Shown: piece by piece, positions 51,003-59,998 of the stretch
How the letters are laid out: every line of letters starts with the position of its first letter
Position numbering within the stretch: the stretch's first letter is position 1
Source: Cellulomonas sp. JZ18
Lineage (GTDB): Bacteria > Actinomycetota > Actinomycetes > Actinomycetales > Cellulomonadaceae
NCBI RefSeq assembly: GCF_009720485.1
Contig: NZ_CP045245.1
Span: 1,116,001 to 1,180,000 of the forward strand
Direction: 5' to 3'
Length of the DNA: 64,000 nucleotides
Translations under genes and position numbers: made by a program
Notes under the pieces: model-generated
What the model was told of the DNA's origin: nothing
The model's input: only the letters and a program-made list of their open reading frames with translations
Databases searched by the model: none

Positions 51003-52052
51003 TCACCCGTCTCGGGCCGGCTCCGCGGGGACGGCCCCCGGCGGCTTCGTGCAGCCGCAGTCCGGGTGGGGCGACCACGTGCGCAGCCGCGGCACGAGGT
51101 CGGGCAGGCCGATCTCCGCGGTCGTCCCGCACAGCGCCGGGACGGCACCGGCGAGCATCGTGAGGACCTGCGCGGACGCCAACGCCGCGCAGGCGGCCGC
51201 GAGCACACCGACCTCGCCCGCCGCGCCGCCCGCCGGGGCAGTGCCGCGTGCGGGGCGGCCGGCGACCGCCGCGAGCACCCGCGGCCAGGCCGGGTCGGCG
51301 TCGGCGCGGTGCAGGTCCAGGCAGCGCAGGCAGGGGCCGTCACCCGGGCGGACCCAGGGCCCGACGACCGCGTCGGCGGCCCGGACCACCACGGACAGGT
51401 GCGGCACGCTCGCCGACGTGAGCATCGCCGCGCGTGCCGGGTCGGCCGCATCGTGCTCCACCACGACGACGGCGTCCGGCTCCGCGTCGTGGTCCACGCG
51501 CACGTCGGGCGCGACGTCGCGCAGGGCGCGGCGCACGGCGGTCGCACGGGGTGCGCCGACGTCGCTCCAGCGGTGCGCGCCGGCGGCGACGTCGGTGGAG
51601 CGCACGGGCGCCTCGTCGTCGAGCAGCAGGGTGCCGACGCCGGCCGTCGCCAGCAGCCGCGCCACCTGCGCGCCCGTCGCACCCAGGCCCACGACACCGA
51701 CGACCGCGGCCGCCCGGGCCCGCACCACGGACTCGCCCGCGCCGTCCGGGCGCAGCAGCGCCCACGCCGCGGCGTCGCCCGCTGTCGGGCCCCGGACGAC
51801 GTCGGCACGGGGCGGGTCGGGCCGCAGCAGCCCCGCGGTGCGCAGCGCGGCGACGGTGGCCGTCACGGCGGACGCCCGCGTGAGGGAGGTGAGGTCCGTC
51901 GTGTCGTCCACCGAGCACCAGAGCGCCACCTCGGCGGGGTCGAGCCCCTCGACGACGACGGCCCAGCGGGGGTCCAGCCCGACCTGGACGGCGTCGTCCC
52001 CACGGGGCAGCACGCGCAGCCCGGGGCGCAGGCGGAGCGGGGTACGGGTCAC
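51003..52052 (-). CDS. ThiF-like (E1-type) adenylyltransferase-fold protein
   Basis: A 349-residue protein. Residues about 1-110 are an extra N-terminal domain seen in actinobacterial homologues. The E1/MoeB/ThiF Rossmann core follows, with the glycine-rich VGVVGLGATGAQVARLL and LLLDDEAPVRSTDVA. Zinc-type cysteines are at GPCLRCLDLHR and HPDCGCTKPP. Canonical ThiF catalytic residues are not obvious: the nucleotide site DxDxVExSNLxRQ is replaced by DDEAPVRSTDV, so activity is doubtful. No ubiquitin-like partner is encoded nearby. GTG 52052 fits the fold. Synteny suggests the Rv3196-region protein. Confidence 0.82.
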   Translation of the reverse strand: MTRTPLRLRPGLRVLPRGDDAVQVGLDPRWAVVVEGLDPAEVALWCSVDDTTDLTSLTRASAVTATVAALRTAGLLRPDPPRADVVRGPTAGDAAAWALLRPDGAGESVVRARAAAVVGVVGLGATGAQVARLLATAGVGTLLLDDEAPVRSTDVAAGAHRWSDVGAPRATAVRRALRDVAPDVRVDHDAEPDAVVVVEHDAADPARAAMLTSASVPHLSVVVRAADAVVGPWVRPGDGPCLRCLDLHRADADPAWPRVLAAVAGRPARGTAPAGGAAGEVGVLAAACAALASAQVLTMLAGAVPALCGTTAEIGLPDLVPRLRTWSPHPDCGCTKPPGAVPAEPARDG

Positions 52053-52119
52053 GGCGCCACCCTCGCAGGAGGCCGCCCCGGACGCGGTGCGTCGTCCACA
52101 GGGTCCGGGCCGGACGCGC

Positions 52120-52151
52120 CGAGGGCACCGCCGTGACCGACGGTGCCCTCG
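52120..52151 (-). terminator. Terminator after the DUF5679 gene
   Basis: An 11-bp perfect stem (52120-52130 with 52141-52151) and 10-nt loop lie 31 nt past the zinc-ribbon stop and before the ThiF-like start on the same strand. Confidence 0.65.
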
Positions 52152-52181
52152 AGAGCGTGGACGCGGAACGGTGCCGCGGGG

Positions 52182-52340
52182 TCAGGCCTTGCCGAGGATG
52201 CGGTTGAGCTTGGTGCCGCACACGGGGCAGGTCGCCTTGGCCATCCGGCGGCCGGACTCGGAGACGACGACGTCGCCCTCGGCCTCCCGCTTCTCCTTGC
52301 ACTTCACGCAGTAGAACTCGCCCGCCCAGGTCTCAGCCAT
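52182..52340 (-). CDS. Small zinc-ribbon protein, DUF5679 family
   Basis: A 52-residue protein: MAETWAGEFYCVKCKEK, a charged middle (GDVVVSESGRRMAKA), and TCPVCGTKLNRILGKA. The two CxxC pairs form a zinc ribbon. The family is small and widespread in actinobacteria with no known function; zinc binding suggests nucleic acid or protein contact. ATG 52340 has a strong GAGGAGGG ribosome-binding site 6-8 nt upstream. It is divergent from the M48-like gene and has its own terminator, so it is a single-gene unit. Confidence 0.9.
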   Translation of the reverse strand: MAETWAGEFYCVKCKEKREAEGDVVVSESGRRMAKATCPVCGTKLNRILGKA

Positions 52341-52546
52341 GTGGTCCCTCCTCGTCCTCCGTCACCGGCACGGCGGGGGCCGCCCGGGCACCGGACCGTC
52401 GACGGCCACCGTGCGGGTCTCACAGTAGACCGCGGCGGTGGCGCCCCCGCCGTGCTCCGGCGCCGCCGCGCCGTCCCGGTCGGGTGAACGCCTCCGCCCG
52501 CGTGGCCCCGGCCCGCGTCCGCGTGCCGGGGCGCTAGCGTGCGTCC
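52341..52546. other. 206-bp divergent spacer
   Basis: No gene. It holds the ribosome-binding site of the DUF5679 gene and, at the other end, TAGCGT (52535-52540) 6 nt before the metallopeptidase ATG, a leaderless -10 pattern. A TCTCACAGTAGAC patch around 52420 may be the minus-strand promoter. Confidence 0.45.
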
Positions 52547-53263
52547 ATGCCGACGCCGCCCGAGCCGCCGGACCCGCGCGGCGCGGCCGCGCCCCCGGTG
52601 GAGGTCCGCCGCTCGCGCCGCCGCGTCCGCACCGTGAGCGCGTGGCGCGAGGGCGACCGCACCGTGGTCGCCATCCCCGCGCGGTTCACGCGCGCGCAGG
52701 AGCGCGAGTGGGTCGGCCGGATGGTGGAGCGGCTGGCCGCGCAGGAGCGGCGCCGGCGTCCGTCCGACGCGCAGCTCCTGGCACGCGCGCAGGACCTGTC
52801 GCGGCGCTACCTGAGCGGGCGGGCCGTGCCGTCGACGGTCCGGTGGTCCTCCAACCAGGGTCGACGCTGGGGGTCCTGCACACCGTCGGACGGGACGATC
52901 CGCATCAGCGACCGGCTGCGCGGCATGCCGCGGTGGGTCCTCGACTACGTGCTGCTGCACGAGCTCGCGCACCTGCTGCAGCCCGGTCACGGCCCCGACT
53001 TCTGGGCGGAGCTGACCGCGTACCCGCACACGCAGCGCGCCCGTGGGTTCCTGGAGGGGTACGCGTTCCTGCGCGACGGCGCACCGGACGACCACGGCCC
53101 GGGCGAGCCGCGGCCGGACGACGAGCCGGGCGACGACGAGCCCGTCGGCGGGGAGGTCGACGACGGCGCCGCGCTCGAGGCGGACGTCGACGGGGAGGAC
53201 GCCCCCGACCCGGCCGTGGGCGGGCCCGACGTCGGCGACACGGCGGTACCGCGCGGCCGGTGA
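52547..53263 (+). CDS. YgjP/M48-like zinc metallopeptidase
   Basis: A 238-residue protein with a YgjP-like (DUF45) metallopeptidase core. Zinc motif: [19 protein letters not shown] (about residues 134-152), that is HExxH plus a downstream His. Upstream are the family's [22 protein letters not shown] segment and a basic beta-rich start. A very acidic tail of about 60 residues (Asp, Glu, Pro, Gly) follows. Natural substrates of this family are unknown. ATG 52547 fits the fold, with TAGCGT 6 nt upstream. Its stop lies 10 nt from the convergent zinc metalloprotease stop. Confidence 0.85.
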   Translation: MPTPPEPPDPRGAAAPPVEVRRSRRRVRTVSAWREGDRTVVAIPARFTRAQEREWVGRMVERLAAQERRRRPSDAQLLARAQDLSRRYLSGRAVPSTVRWSSNQGRRWGSCTPSDGTIRISDRLRGMPRWVLDYVLLHELAHLLQPGHGPDFWAELTAYPHTQRARGFLEGYAFLRDGAPDDHGPGEPRPDDEPGDDEPVGGEVDDGAALEADVDGEDAPDPAVGGPDVGDTAVPRGR

Positions 53264-53273
53264 CCGCCAGGGG

Positions 53274-54787
53274 TCAGCCCCGCGAGGTCCCGTCGTCCCG
53301 CGGCTCGTCGGTGCCGCTGTTCCCGGTGCCGCTGTTCCCGGTGCCGTCGCCCCCGGTGCCGCCGCCCTGCGCGTCGCCGCGCGCGTCGGCGTCCAGGATC
53401 TCGGCGAGCGCGCGGTCCAGGTCCGCGCTGCCGTCGGCCTCGGCCTGCCGGCGCGCGTCGTAGCCGGCGGGGTCGTCGAGGTCCTGCGAGGTGGGCACGA
53501 GGTCCGGGTGCGCCCAGATCGCGTCCCGGCCGTCGACACCGCGCGTCGCGCCCAGGTGCGCCCACACCGCGGCGGCGTCGCGCAGCCGGCGCGGACGCAG
53601 CTCGAGGCCGACGAGGCTGGCGAACGTCTGCTCGGCCGGCCCACCCGCCGCGCGGCGGCGGCGCACCATCTCCCGCAGGGGCACGGCGTGCGGCAGATGC
53701 GGCGCCGCAGCGGCGGTCGCGACCTCGTCGACCCACCCCTCGACGAGCGCCAGCGCCGTCTCGAGACGGGCGAGGGCCGCCTCCTGCACGGGTGTCGTCC
53801 GCGGGGCGAACACCCCGCCCGACAGCGCCTCCTGCAGTGCGGCCTGGTCCGTCGGGTCGATCGAGCGGACCGCCTCCTCGAGCTGGTCCACGTCGATCTC
53901 GATGCCGCGCGCGTACGCGGCGACCGCCTCGAGCAGGTGCGCCCGCAGCCACGGGACGTGCGCGAACAGGCGGTTCGCAGCGGCCTCGCGCAGCGCCAGG
54001 TACAGCCGCACCTCCTCGAGGGGGGCGTCCAGGCCCTCCGCGAAGGCGTCGACGTTCGTCGGCACCAGCGCCGGGGCGGGGCGGTCGAGCAGCGGCAGGC
54101 CGATGTCCGTCGTCCCGAACACCTCGCGCGCCAGCGTGCCCGCGGCCTGGCCGACCTGCAGCCCGAACACCGCCGAGCCCAGACCGCGCAGCAGCTGCGC
54201 GGGGTCGCCGAAGGGCATGCCGCCGAAGCCCCCGGGAGCCCGCCCGGCAGGCCCAGCGCGTCGTCGCCCTCGCCCAGCGCGGGACGCAGCGCATCGGCCA
54301 GCGCCTCCGCGAGCGAGACCGCGACCGGCTCCGTGAGCGTGCGCCACGTCGGCAGCGTCGCCTCGACCCACTCGGCACGGCTCCAGGCGCGCGCCGGGTG
54401 CGGCGACGGCGGCAGGGCGGTCGCGGCGTCGAGCCACAGCTCGGCGACGGAGAGCGCGTCGACGACCTCGCGGGTCCGGCCGGGCGACAGGGACGGGTCC
54501 CCGCCCTGCGCGGCCTGCCGGCGCGCCAGGTCGTGCGCCATCGCCCAGTTGACCGGCTCGTCGCCCGACGTCGCCAGCATGCGCTGCACCTGCGAGATCG
54601 CCGCCTGCAGGGCGGCGGGGTCCGCGGGCAGCCCGGACGCGGCGGCCATCGCGGCGGGGTCCACGCCCATGGACCGCATCTGCGCGATGGCGTCGTCGGC
54701 GGCGGGGCCGAGCATCGCGCGCAGGACCTGCTCCCACTGCTCGGGATCCGGCTGGGGACCGCCCGTGGCGGGGACGTCGGGGCTCAT
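53274..54787 (-). CDS. Zinc-dependent metalloprotease family (DUF2342-like), single-base frame break
   Basis: A protein of about 504 residues once the frame is repaired. N-terminal part: MSPDVPATGGPQPDPEQWEQ with helices rich in Ala. The rest contains GGMPFGDPAQLLRGLGSAVF, GQAAGTLAREVFGTTDIG, the family's metal-binding-region-like VEGWVDEVATAA, and an acidic repeat tail (GTGNSGTGNSGT). This matches the actinobacterial DUF2342 group annotated as zinc-dependent metalloprotease or putative hydrolase; I do not see a plain HExxH. The frame breaks at the C run 54229-54233; adding one base joins the two halves as PGGFGGM. ATG 54787 has AGGAGG just upstream. Confidence 0.82.
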
Positions 54788-54924
54788 GCGGGCCTCCTGG
54801 CTCGGGGGCACCACCGTAACCAGGGGCGGCGCGCGCCCGGCAGGACGGCACGGCGCGGTTCGCTCAGGGCGGACCGGTGGGCGGACCGGCGGGCGGGTGG
54901 GACGCGGTGCGGGATGATCGGTGC

Positions 54925-56048
54925 GTGCTCGACGACCAGCCGACCCCGCCCGGGCCCGCCGACCCCGTCCTCCCCGCCGAGCCGCCCGAGCGTCCGCGCG
55001 CGACGCCCCGCGCGCTCGTGCTGTCCGTCGGGATGCTCCTGACGGCCGCGCTCGCGGGCGTCCTCGTCGTGCTCCCGGCGCCGTACGCCGTGACGAGCCC
55101 GGGCCCGACCCGCGACGTGCTGGGGGAGGCCGACGGCACGCCGCTCATCCAGGTCGAGGGCGCGCAGACGTACCCGTCGAGCGGGGAGCTGCGGCTGACG
55201 ACGATCTCGGGCACCGGCGGGCCCGGCTACCCCTCGTACGTGTCGGCGGTGCTGCGTGGCTGGGCGTCGCGGACGTCGGTCGTCCGGCCGGTCGAGGAGG
55301 TCTTCCCGCCGGACGCCACGCAGGAGCAGATCGACGAGTCGAACACCGAGCTCATGGTGTCCTCGCAGGAGAACGCGACCGTGGCGGCGCTCACCGAGCT
55401 CGGCTACGACGTGCCCGCCACGCTCGTCGTGGCCGGCACGGTCGAGGGCAGCGACGCCGAGGGGCGGCTCGAGGAGGGCGACGTGCTCACGGCGATGGAC
55501 GGCGAGGCGCTGCCGGACTACCAGACGCTCGTGCGCCGCCTGCAGGACATCACCCCCGGCGACGTCGTGACCCTGGCCGTGACGCGCCACGGGCAGGAGA
55601 CGGAGGTCGAGGTGACCACGGGGGAGCGCGAGGACGGCGGCGCCCAGATCGGCGTGTACGTCAACCCGTCGTTCGACCTGCCCGTCGACGTGACGATCAG
55701 CATCGACGGCATCGGCGGGCCCAGCGCGGGCACGATGTTCGCCCTGGGGATCGTCGACCTGCTCACCCCCGAGGACGAGGCGGACGGCGAGGTCATCGCG
55801 GGCACGGGCACGATCGACGTCACGGGGGACGTCGGGCCCATCGGCGGCATCCGCCAGAAGCTCGCGGGCGCGCGCCGGGACGGCGCCGCCTGGTTCCTCG
55901 CCCCGCGGGCAACTGCGAGCAGGTCGTGGGGCACGTGCCCGACGGGCTGCGCGTGGTGCGGGTGGCCACGCTGCACGAGGCGCGCGAGGCGATGACGGCG
56001 ATCGGCGCCGGCGAGGCGGACGACCTGCCGACCTGCACCGCCGGCTGA
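54925..56048 (+). CDS. PDZ-domain, Lon-like (S16) serine protease, membrane anchored, single-base frame break
   Basis: A protein of about 374 residues after repair. N-terminal transmembrane anchor (about residues 28-50), a PDZ domain (about 150-235, GRLEEGDVLTAMDGEALPDY), and an S16 Lon-type domain with the catalytic Ser in GIGGPSAGTMFAL and Lys in PIGGIRQKLAGA. The frame breaks at the C run 55901-55904, within the strongly conserved FLAPAGNCEQVVGHVP; adding one C restores it and the proper end. Orthologue of the Rv3194c-type protease beside UPF0182. GTG 54925 has GATGAT 6 nt upstream. Confidence 0.87.
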
Positions 56049-56067
56049 GACCCGTCGGCGCCGGCGG

Positions 56068-56646
56068 TCAGTCCAGCGTGGCGCGCACGGCCGCGACGAG
56101 CCCCGGCACCAGGTCGGGACCCTGCCCGACGGCGTCGTCGCTGTCGTGCGCGCGCGTGCGCAGCGCGCACCAGGCGGGACCGTCGCGCAGCACGCCGACG
56201 GCGAGCCGCACGTCCTGGCGGGCCGGGTGCGCGAGGAGGGCGGTCAGGGCCTGCTCCGGGTCGGCCGGCAGGTCGGCCTCGGCCTCGGGCGGCAGCACGA
56301 CCCGCTCGACGGTCACCGCGGCCCCGTCCACCGTCGGCGGCCACGACAGCCCGCCCAGGAGTCCCTCGAGGTCCTGCGCGTCAGGCAGCCCCTCCTGCTC
56401 GACGGACGTGAGGTGCCAGTCGTCCGCCTCGGCCGCCGCGAGCACCGCCGGGTCGAGCTGCTCGGCCAGGCCCGGCTCGGAGGCCAGGGCGGCGCGCGTG
56501 CGCACGAGGGCGAAGACGCGCACCGGGGCGTCCCAGCCGGCGCCCGCGACGTGGTGCTCGATCTCGCGCACGGCGTCGGCGAGGGCACGGGCCGCGCGCA
56601 CGTCGTCGGCGGGGTCCGGGGAAGGGGGAGTGCTCACGCCGCCCAT
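56068..56646 (-). CDS. PPA1309-family hypothetical protein
   Basis: A 192-residue acidic protein of a conserved actinobacterial family of unknown function. Visible: ALADAVREIEHHVAGAGWDA, VRVFALVRTRAALASEPGLA, VEQEGLPDAQDLEGLLGGL, a VDGAAVTVERVVLPPEAE strand pair and the end GPDLVPGLVAAVRATLD. No signal peptide or membrane segment. ATG 56646 or GTG 56637 could be the start. It is divergent from the UPF0182 gene and convergent with the Lon-like protease; the cluster is the same as in mycobacteria-like genomes. Confidence 0.8.
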   Translation of the reverse strand: MGGVSTPPSPDPADDVRAARALADAVREIEHHVAGAGWDAPVRVFALVRTRAALASEPGLAEQLDPAVLAAAEADDWHLTSVEQEGLPDAQDLEGLLGGLSWPPTVDGAAVTVERVVLPPEAEADLPADPEQALTALLAHPARQDVRLAVGVLRDGPAWCALRTRAHDSDDAVGQGPDLVPGLVAAVRATLD

Positions 56647-56774
56647 GGTCGCACCCGGTGTGGGAACCTGTGAGCCCGCCGGCGCGTTCGCCAGGCGACG
56701 GGTGACGCCCGTCGGCAGCACGGTCCGCACGCCGGCCCGAGGAACTCCCGAGAAACGACGAGGAACGCCACGCC

Positions 56775-59700
56775 GTGACCTTCGCCTCCCCACCCCGCCC
56801 CCGTCCGGACGCGCCGCGCCGCCGCGGTCCGCTGGTCCCGACGCTGATCACGCTCGCCGCACTCGTGGTGCTCGTCCTGGTGCTCGCCCAGGTCTGGACC
56901 GAGGTGCTCTGGTTCTCCCAGCTCGGCTTCACCGAGGTGATCCGCACCGAGTGGCTGACCCGCGCGGTGCTGTTCGTGCTCGGCTTCCTCGTCATGGCGG
57001 CCGCCGTCGGGTTCTCGCTGAGCTACGCCTACCGGTCGCGTCCCGTCTACGCGCCGTCGACGCCGGAGCAGGCGAGCCTCGACCAGTACCGCGAGGCCAT
57101 CGAGCCGCTGCGCCGGCTCGTGCTCGTCGTCGGTCCCGTGGTGCTCGGCCTGTTCGCCGGCGGGGCGGCGTCCCAGCAGTGGACGACCGTGCAGCTGTGG
57201 CTCAACGGCCGTGAGGTGGGGACGAGCGACCCGCAGTGGGGCATGGACATCGGCTTCTACCTCTTCACGCTGCCGGGCCTGCGGTTCGTCGTCTCGTTCC
57301 TCATGGCGGTCGTGGTCCTGTCGATCATCGCGGCGGTCGCGACGCACTACCTGTACGGCGGCCTGCGCATCGGCGGGCGGCAGGGCGGCGCACCGCGCGC
57401 GACGCGCGCCGCACGCGTGCACCTGTCGGTGCTGGGCGCGCTCGTGCTGCTGCTCATCGCCGCGAACTACTGGCTCGACCGGTACTCGATCCTGACCAAG
57501 CAGCAGACCGGCGGTCAGCGCTGGCAGGGCGCCGGGTTCACCGACGTCAACGCCGTCATCCCGTCCAAGGCGATCCTCGCGGTCGCGGCGGTCGTCGTGG
57601 CGGCCGCGTTCGTCGCCACGGCGTTCAGCGGCAACTGGCGCCTGCCGGCCATCGGCGTCGGCCTCATGGTCGTCGCGGCGATCGTCGTCGGCGGCGTGTA
57701 CCCGGCGGTCGTGCAGCGCTTCCAGGTGCAGCCGAACCAGCAGGACGCCGAGGCCGAGTTCATCCAGCGCAACATCGACGCCACCCTCGCCGCGTACGGG
57801 CTCGACGAGGTCGAGACCAGCGAGTACGACGCCACGGTGACGGCGGAGCCGGGCGCGCTGCGCGAGGACGCGGAGACCACCGCGTCGATCCGTCTGCTCG
57901 ACCCCAACATCGTCTCGCCGTCGTTCAAGCAGCTCCAGCAGATCCGCGGCTTCTACGACTTCCCCGACTCGCTCGCGGTCGACCGCTACACCATCGACGG
58001 CGAGAGCCGGGACACCGTCATCGCGGTGCGCGAGCTCAACCAGGCCGGCCTCAGCGCCCAGCAGCGCAACTGGACGAACGACACCACCGTGTACACGCAC
58101 GGGTACGGCGTCGTCGCGGCGTACGGCAACACGCGCGGTGCGCGCGGCGCCCCCGAGTTCTGGGAGAGCGGGATCCCCACGGCGGAGGCGGCCACGTCGG
58201 ACCAGCTCGGCGAGTACGAGCCGCGCATCTACTTCGGCCAGTCGTCGCCCGAGTACTCGATCGTCGGCGGGCCCGAGGGCACCGACGGCTGGGAGTTCGA
58301 CTACCCGGACGACGAGACGGGCACCGGCTCCGTGCCCTACCGGTTCCCGACGCAGGACACCTCCGCGGGTCCGTCCGTCGGCAACGTCTGGCACAAGCTG
58401 CTGTACGCGCTGAAGTTCGGCGACGAGCAGATCCTGTTCTCCGAGCGCGTCAACGAGCACTCGCAGATCCTGTACGACCGCGACCCGCGCGACCGCGTGG
58501 CGAAGGTCGCGCCGTACCTCGACCTGGACGGGCGCGTCTACCCGGCCGTCGTCGACGGGCGGGTCAAGTGGATCGTCGACGGCTACACGACGTCCGACCA
58601 GTACCCGTACGCGGCGACGCGCTCCCTCCAGGAGGCGACGACGGACTCCCTCACGGAGCGCGCCGCGACGGTCGAGGCCCTGCTGCCCAAGCAGGTGAAC
58701 TACATCCGCAACTCGGTGAAGGCGACCGTGGACGCCTTCGACGGCTCGGTCGACCTGTACGCCTGGGACACCGAGGACCCCGTGCTCCAGGCGTGGGCGC
58801 AGGTCTTCCCGACGTCGCTGCAGCCGCTCGAGGACATCAGCGGCGACCTGATGAGCCACCTGCGCTACCCGGAGGACCTGTTCAAGGTCCAGCGGGCGCT
58901 GCTGGGGCAGTACCACGTGACGGACGCCGGCCAGTTCTTCTCGGGGAACGACTTCTGGCAGAGCCCGGCCGACCCGACGGCGTCCAACGCCGAGGTGGCG
59001 CAGCCGCCGTACTACCTGACGCTGCAGATGCCCGGCACGGACGAGGCGACGTTCTCGCTCATGTCGACGTTCATCCCGAGCGGCGCGAACGCGCGCAACG
59101 TGCTGACCGGCTACCTGGCGGTCGACGCGGACGCCGGCTCGACACCGGGCGAGATCGCCGAGGGGTACGGCACGCTGCGGCTCCTGGAGCTGCCGCGCGA
59201 CTCGACCGTCCCCGGCCCCGGGCAGGCGAGCGCGAACTTCACGGCCGACCCGGTCGTGTCGAACGAGCTCAACATCCTGGCGCGCGGTGACTCCCTCGTG
59301 CGGCGCGGCAACCTGCTGACGCTGCCCGTCGGCGGCGGTCTGCTCTACGTGCAGCCGGTCTACGTGCAGGCGTCCAGCGGCACGACGTTCCCGCTGCTGC
59401 AGCGTGTGCTCGTGTCGTTCGGCGACGAGATCGGCTTCGCCCAGACGCTCGACGGCGCCCTCGACCAGGTGTTCGGCGGAGACTCCGGAGCGGCGGCGGG
59501 CGACGCCGGTGCCGGACCCGTGGAGCCGCCCAGCGAGGGCGAGGAGCCCGTCGAGGGTGGCGACAGCGGGACGGGTGCCACACCGGCCCCGACCGGCGAG
59601 GCGACCGCGACCCCCGCACCCACGGAGGGTGGCGCGGCCCCGGCGGGTGACGCCCGCACGGAGCTCGAGACGGCGCTGCGCGAGGCCCAGGCCGCGATCG

Positions 59701-59816
59701 AGGCCGGTCAGGCCGCGCTCGCGGAGGGCGACTTCGCCGCGTACGGCGAGGCGCAGCAGCGGCTGGACGAGGCGCTGCAGCGGGCGATCGAGGCAGAGGG
59801 GCGCCTGGGCGGCTGA
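56775..59816 (+). CDS. UPF0182-family large membrane protein
   Basis: A 1013-residue member of UPF0182 (COG1615), a conserved actinobacterial and cyanobacterial family of unknown function. The first 300 residues hold about seven transmembrane helices (from LVPTLITLAALVVLVLVLAQ onward, with EVLWFSQLGFTEV). A large extracytoplasmic domain follows (QRNIDATLAAYGLDEVETSEY, SLQEATTDSLTERAATVEAL, FSLMSTFIPSGANARNVLTG). The tail is Pro/Thr/Glu-rich and ends in an Ala/Glu coiled coil. GTG 56775 has GAGGAA about 12 nt upstream. Neighbour of the Lon-like protease as in M. tuberculosis (Rv3193c). Confidence 0.94.
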   Translation: MTFASPPRPRPDAPRRRGPLVPTLITLAALVVLVLVLAQVWTEVLWFSQLGFTEVIRTEWLTRAVLFVLGFLVMAAAVGFSLSYAYRSRPVYAPSTPEQASLDQYREAIEPLRRLVLVVGPVVLGLFAGGAASQQWTTVQLWLNGREVGTSDPQWGMDIGFYLFTLPGLRFVVSFLMAVVVLSIIAAVATHYLYGGLRIGGRQGGAPRATRAARVHLSVLGALVLLLIAANYWLDRYSILTKQQTGGQRWQGAGFTDVNAVIPSKAILAVAAVVVAAAFVATAFSGNWRLPAIGVGLMVVAAIVVGGVYPAVVQRFQVQPNQQDAEAEFIQRNIDATLAAYGLDEVETSEYDATVTAEPGALREDAETTASIRLLDPNIVSPSFKQLQQIRGFYDFPDSLAVDRYTIDGESRDTVIAVRELNQAGLSAQQRNWTNDTTVYTHGYGVVAAYGNTRGARGAPEFWESGIPTAEAATSDQLGEYEPRIYFGQSSPEYSIVGGPEGTDGWEFDYPDDETGTGSVPYRFPTQDTSAGPSVGNVWHKLLYALKFGDEQILFSERVNEHSQILYDRDPRDRVAKVAPYLDLDGRVYPAVVDGRVKWIVDGYTTSDQYPYAATRSLQEATTDSLTERAATVEALLPKQVNYIRNSVKATVDAFDGSVDLYAWDTEDPVLQAWAQVFPTSLQPLEDISGDLMSHLRYPEDLFKVQRALLGQYHVTDAGQFFSGNDFWQSPADPTASNAEVAQPPYYLTLQMPGTDEATFSLMSTFIPSGANARNVLTGYLAVDADAGSTPGEIAEGYGTLRLLELPRDSTVPGPGQASANFTADPVVSNELNILARGDSLVRRGNLLTLPVGGGLLYVQPVYVQASSGTTFPLLQRVLVSFGDEIGFAQTLDGALDQVFGGDSGAAAGDAGAGPVEPPSEGEEPVEGGDSGTGATPAPTGEATATPAPTEGGAAPAGDARTELETALREAQAAIEAGQAALAEGDFAAYGEAQQRLDEALQRAIEAEGRLGG

Positions 59817-59833
59817 CGTCCGGCGACCAGCGC

Positions 59834-59873
59834 GGCGCGAGGCCGGCACCCGCACGGGTGCCGGCCTCGCGCC
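59834..59873 (+). terminator. Terminator after the UPF0182 gene
   Basis: An 18-bp perfect stem with a GCAC tetraloop begins 18 nt past the stop codon. One of the strongest hairpins in the window. Confidence 0.8.
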
Positions 59874-59998
59874 GTGTGCGCCTCACCTCCCGGTCCTCCC
59901 GCGCGTCTTCGATGAGGGACGACGGCGCCGGTCCGGCGCGGGAGGGGAGCGGCATGGCCGGTTGGGTGCGTGTGGGTGGTCGGGTGCAGGCTGGGCCC

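Noticed and set aside
56634..59855. A 1073-codon minus-strand frame opposite UPF0182
   Set aside because: No recognisable domain, extreme Arg/Val/Asp bias, exact overlap with a well-conserved gene on the other strand.
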